Positions 47,563 to 51,940 of a stretch of DNA of 51,940 nucleotides are shown here, one piece after another (position 1 is the first letter of the stretch; every line of letters starts with the position of its first letter). The stretch spans positions 1-51,940 of the forward strand of contig CAJNOQ010000402.1 of the NCBI GenBank assembly GCA_905250885.1, given 5' to 3'. The position numbers and the translations under genes are program-made. This DNA comes from Didymodactylos carnosus (lineage: Eukaryota > Rotifera > Eurotatoria > Philodinida > Philodinidae). The notes under the pieces are model-generated. The model ran no database searches and was not told where the DNA came from. It saw nothing but the letters and a program-made list of their open reading frames with translations.

Positions 47563-50500
47563 GTACGCATTTAGACATTTCATTATTTTTAGTGATCATT
47601 AGAATATGAGCCTACTTCAAAATGAATGAGCATTAATAAGCTTTGACTTAAAAATAGAATTTTCTCATACTTTATGTAAGATTTAAACTTGGACAAATTA
47701 CTGGATTAGCTCACTACTCTTAACGCACTTTCAAATATTGAAAACTGCAAAGAAAAGATTAAATTTTGTCCAATTCCTTCTAAAAGTCTGTAGGATTGAC
47801 GAGTTGAAGTTAAAATTCGAAAATAGACAGATTTGTTCACTTTCTTTTTCACGGACGGAGACACAATAAACTATACAGTGCTTTAAAATCTTTTCAAGAT
47901 AAAGTGCTGATTTGTTGTGGAAGGATGAAAGGATTGTGTCTTATTTGAATAATTTATATTTATAATAATAATTTATTGGATATATGTTGATTTCTCAACA
48001 TATATTCACTAGTTTTTTCATTTTACACGACTTTGTGCTTCTGTTTTTGTTGTATCGCTTACACAGCTTATGAATTTTTGTTTTTCTACTCATAGCCACT
48101 TAAAGAAACCACTAGTATAAACAACGAAATTTTTGAATTGAATGAAATTTTATTTCGAACATTGAATAGGCAGCTTGTGACACTTTACAGCTCAGTCACC
48201 AAAAGACGTTAGAGAAAACTTTCTGGTAGTTTTAGTCAGTTCGGTGAGCTGCACCGAATGGCAGAAGTCAAAAAAACCTCGAAAAAGTGTTTGTCAAACA
48301 GACAATGCCATTCGATGCGGCTCACCGAACTGACTAAAACTACCAGAAAGTTTTCTCTTATGTCTCTTGGTGGTTGAGCTACAGGTACAAACTTCCTTGT
48401 TGCAAGTCATCTATACATTTTATTTATATTTCAATAGTAACTCTTAATTCATATTGATTTTCTCTTAATTAACAAGGTTATTTTGAAACTTAATAAGAAT
48501 CTGAAAATTTTCATATTTAGAGAGACTGCTCAGATAAGATTTTGGTCCAAAAATAATATTTCAGTACTGATAAACCTCTAAATTTCGTGAATAACAATGA
48601 CTTTGACAAATATTACGCGATATCCAAAGTACACACTGTCGATAAAGGCATCAAAATATATCTTAAATTGAAACTTTAACGTAACTAGGTCTTAAAAAAA
48701 TTGAATAAGTTTGAAACGCTTTTAATCTTTTAACTTTGGCCAGTAATAAAGATTCTCTCGGTTTCTTCGAAAAAGCACATATTTCAATATTTTTACTGAA
48801 AAAGAAGAACTTTCTGATTTGTAGAATGATTGCATAAATTTTTGCGATATTTCGAATTAAATCACTGTCAAGATCCGGGACTAGCGCACCGAGTCTACGA
48901 CAAGATAGCTTGTCACTCTACGCAATTTTGCTAGGGCGATTTAACTCATTTTTACTGAAAAATGAAGCTTAATCTTGTTTTTAGCGCATTTTTATATATT
49001 TTGTATGTGTTATATAGCTTTTTCAACACAAGACCCAAGACTTAGTAGCTCTACACACCACTTTTGAGTGAACTACAAATCCACTCCTGTAACGCTATTA
49101 GATAGTTACTACTACCGTAAATATGTACTCATTTTTAAGTTCACAATAAGCGGTAAAAAATGGTATACCAAAATCACTTACAATAACTACGTTCGTATGA
49201 TTAAAGAAAGAAAATTGTCTCCTTAGGAGATTTTTATTTGACCAATGCCCATCAACTGTTTCCAAAAATGTGTCTTAAGAGCTACTACAATTATAATAAG
49301 TTTTTCATAACAAGGGAAATTTTTTATAACAAAAATTAGGAAAGATCAAAGTATTTTCTCTAAAACTATTTTTCTTATATAACCACTATGATAGCATACA
49401 TTAGTCATGTTTACCACCACAAAGAGAAAATTCACGTTCACTTAGGCAAAGGGCGTGGCTAAAGGATTTTATCTTATCCATTATCAGTAACACATTCAAA
49501 ATATCACTACTAGTTTATCGAGTAATAATATAGTGACAGTACTGCTTGAACTGAATATCTTCGACAAATATAATGAAAGAAATAATCTTATGCAAAACAA
49601 ATGAGGCTTCGAAAAAAATAATTAACGTAGATTAAACGACTATCTTGTCGAATTTTTTTCTAAAAGTCCATTAATTCGTGAGCTCAGTAGATTAGCTCTT
49701 TTTTAGTGCACACGGTTCTGATTTCTTACAAAATAAATATGTTTATCTACGTAATCTGTCTAACATTACTATACTGAGTGTACGTCACATGACATCAGTT
49801 GGATTTTGATGATTATTTAAATTATTGTTCTCTCTCAAAAAGGAGGAAATAAACTTTGGTTTTATTAGACTAATATGTGTGTGCGTGCATGTGAGTGCAA
49901 GATACAAATTAAACTTTATTAACAACATTATGGTGTTCAATAGTCCAATGTCTTAAGATTATACATTAAGCTTTACCACTTGTGCACTTCTATACGTAGA
50001 AATTTGGTACTGCATGACATTTCGTACATACATAACATTAGATCAATGTTTAGCATTACGCGCATGCTCACATGCGTAAAAGATTTTTTCATATATCAGC
50101 TTCTCTTTTTCTACGTTGTAGTGCACATAGTCAATATTGTCTATATATTATTATATGAGTCTCTTATTGACGAACACAATTTTTCTCTAGTTGTAAATAA
50201 CAGATCATATGCAAAGACTGAAGTTCTCTCAGTTTTAAACTGAAATTCACATTATATTGTAAAAAACCTTGTTTTTACCTCTTAAAAAATCCTCTTCACT
50301 TTTGGCAAAAAATGATTTTGATCCCAAAAGGTTTTGAACGTTTCAAAATTCTTTCTCCAGAGTCAAAACATCGGTTCCTATAGAGATAAATTCCAAAACC
50401 AAACAGAGTTTTGGACAAAAAAACTTTTTTTTCCGAGTGATAGGTGGTCGTTGTATAACAAAGAGAAAATTAAGACATTATGTCTTTTTTTTCATATCGT

Positions 50501-51180
50501 GTGTAATATGATGTCGAAAATGTGTATTATTATTATTTCATTTCAATACTTTAACAGGATGTGTTATTTGTCTATACATGCACATGGATATTTATTGTTT
50601 CATAATAAAAAAAGAAAATGAAGGATCGGTTACTCAACAGGTATAAACTTTTAATACACGAATGCATACAAGAAATGAAGATCAAATAATTATTTGAAAC
50701 CCCTTTTTCTCTTTTTTTTCTATATTTGAAGAACTATATTTATTGAGTTGTAAGAATGTGTAGACACGTTTGGTAACAATAAGGATTTTTTTATACTGAA
50801 ATTTCTAATTATAACTTTCAAATGTTTAGTAGTGTGTTTTGAGTATAAGAAAGTCAAGAAGAAAAAGTAAGTTCTATTATTCCATACTGCACGCATTATT
50901 TTTCCCGAAGATTTATCAGTGAAATGCAAGAGGGAATTGCTAGAGGATTGTGAAAAAGAAAATTAAAATTGACAGGTCGTTCAAAGAAGTAAAAAGAGTG
51001 TAGACCACGATTAGATGAACTTTATATACTAATTCGAAAAAATGTGTCACTTTTAAACACTTTCCTTTTCTTTGGAAAGCACATGCGATTCTTAAATATC
51101 ATTCAATAGACTGTAGGAAACATCAAACATTTATATAGCTTTTTGAAAACAAAAAGAACGACTAACGAGGGAATCTTTCG
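47563..51180. other. Non-coding region: intron or 3' flank of the serine-rich gene
   Basis: The last exon ends at a donor, so at least part of this is intron, yet no continuation exon could be found. It holds one palindrome (48.18-48.38 kb); the rest is AT-rich with chance frames only. Confidence 0.45.
48184..48384. repeat. 200-bp palindrome with ~80-bp arms
   Basis: The left arm (48184-48265) and right arm (48302-48384) are inverted copies, with a central run without mismatch that includes GAGAAAACTTTCTGGTAG and TTTTAGTCAGTTCGGTGAGC. The loop is about 36 bp. The high identity suggests a recent or constrained hairpin. Confidence 0.9.
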
Positions 51181-51752
51181 AAGTGATAAACGCTTTTTGT
51201 CCGGAATCTAGTGGGTTATAGGTTATCGACCATGCTGATTCCGAATATCAACATGAGACCGACCACTAGGCCTCCCGAGACTGGTTTTCTGGAAAATCAG
51301 TTTTTCAGAACTCTAAAAAGTAACCAAAACCTTTCTTAATGAGCCATGATTGCAGCGCGCACATTTCTGATTAAAATGAGACATCTCCCAGCTTTACACA
51401 ACCTTTCTTTGCAAAGTTAGAACATTTACAAGAAAAACCCTAAATTAATTTCTTCTTATTTCTGTAGCTTTGAGCTGACAATGAACATTTAGGGCTTTTC
51501 GTGTAAATTCTATAACTTTGCAAAGAAAGGTTGTGTAAAGCTGGGAGATGTCTCATTTTAATCAGAAATTTGCGGGCTACAATCATACCTCATTAAGAAA
51601 GGTTTTAGTTACTTTTTAGAGTTTCTGAAAAACTGGTTTTCTAGAAAATCAGGTCTTCGAAGGCTAAGGGCAACCCATGGTCATATTCGTAATCAGCATG
51701 GTCGATAACCTATCGCCCACTAGATTCCGAGCAAAAAGCGTTTAATCACCTC
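51181..51752. repeat. 0.57-kb palindrome with ~265-bp arms
   Basis: The left arm (51181-51445) and right arm (about 51490-51752) are inverted copies sharing GAATCTAGTGGG, GGTTATCGACCATGCTGATT, AAAATGAGACATCTCCCAGC and TTACACAACCTTTCTTTGCA, with a spacer of about 45 bp. A ~70-bp part of the arm also starts the window (1-72). Confidence 0.9.
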
Positions 51753-51830
51753 ATAAGTATAAAACGATCATTCATAACACAGCTGGAAAACTCATTTCAA
51801 AGCTGTAGAATGTGCAAGGGGGAAAAAGCA

Positions 51831-51940
51831 TACTTCTGTACTTCTGGTACTTCTCCGTACTTCTTGATACTTCTTCGTACTTCTTCGTACTTTTTTGTAC
51901 TTCTCCGTACTTCTGAAGTACGAAGTACGAAATACGGGAT
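51831..51940. repeat. 10-bp tandem array that inverts at the window edge
   Basis: Units of the type TTCTTCGTAC repeat about eight times with substitutions up to about 51913. The motif then continues in reverse complement (GAAGTACGAAGTACGAA), making the end self-complementary. Confidence 0.85.

Noticed and set aside
49676..49720. GAGCTCAGTAGATTAGCTC considered as part of a tRNA
   Set aside because: No acceptor stem, anticodon loop or T-loop consensus around it; no tRNA, rRNA or CRISPR array was found anywhere in the window.

Overview
The window looks like a piece of an animal genome: very AT-rich, with compact intron-rich genes (most introns 50-65 bp, GT..AG) separated by long gene-poor stretches. 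The gene set is metazoan: an ATP9-type P4-ATPase, a TM2D3/almondex protein, a bHLH factor, the ciliary dynein-assembly factor DAW1, and two tandem SRSF7-type splicing factors. Tiny introns, spliced-leader-like acceptors directly upstream of start codons and abundant small DNA elements would fit a bdelloid rotifer (for example Rotaria). That placement is an inference; no diagnostic marker was seen.

Layout. 1-176 is a repeat that recurs at the right end. 210-1742 (+) holds the last five exons of ATP9. 3095-3754 (+) is TM2D3. 4619-6005 (-) is the bHLH gene, convergent with TM2D3. 8116-10436 (+) is DAW1 in 13 exons, divergent from the bHLH gene, with an X-box-like motif (RFX site) upstream. 10437-15226 is gene-free and carries two hAT-type MITEs and two inverted repeats. 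15227-17085 and 18129-19642 (+) are the SR-protein paralogues. 19643-43880 is a 24-kb stretch with no recognisable gene. It holds foldback elements, a piggyBac-type MITE with TTAA ends, simple repeats, and one low-confidence cluster of coding-like exons at 26.7-27.7 kb. 43881-47562 (+) is three exons of an unrecognised serine/threonine-rich acidic protein, with a hAT-type MITE in an intron. 47563-51940 is non-coding, with two large palindromes and a 10-bp tandem array at the right edge.

The genes are not an operon and do not form one pathway: membrane lipid transport (ATP9), Notch-linked/endolysosomal biology (TM2D3), transcription (bHLH), motile cilia (DAW1) and pre-mRNA processing (the SR pair). 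What unites them is architecture. All five genes with a visible start have a 3' splice-site-like sequence 1-13 nt before the start codon. The intergenic space is dominated by inverted-repeat DNA, including three hAT-type MITE families with 8-bp duplications, one piggyBac-type MITE and a dispersed foldback family.

All exon joins were derived by eye from splice signals, reading frame and remembered family sequence. No alignment or database search was run.
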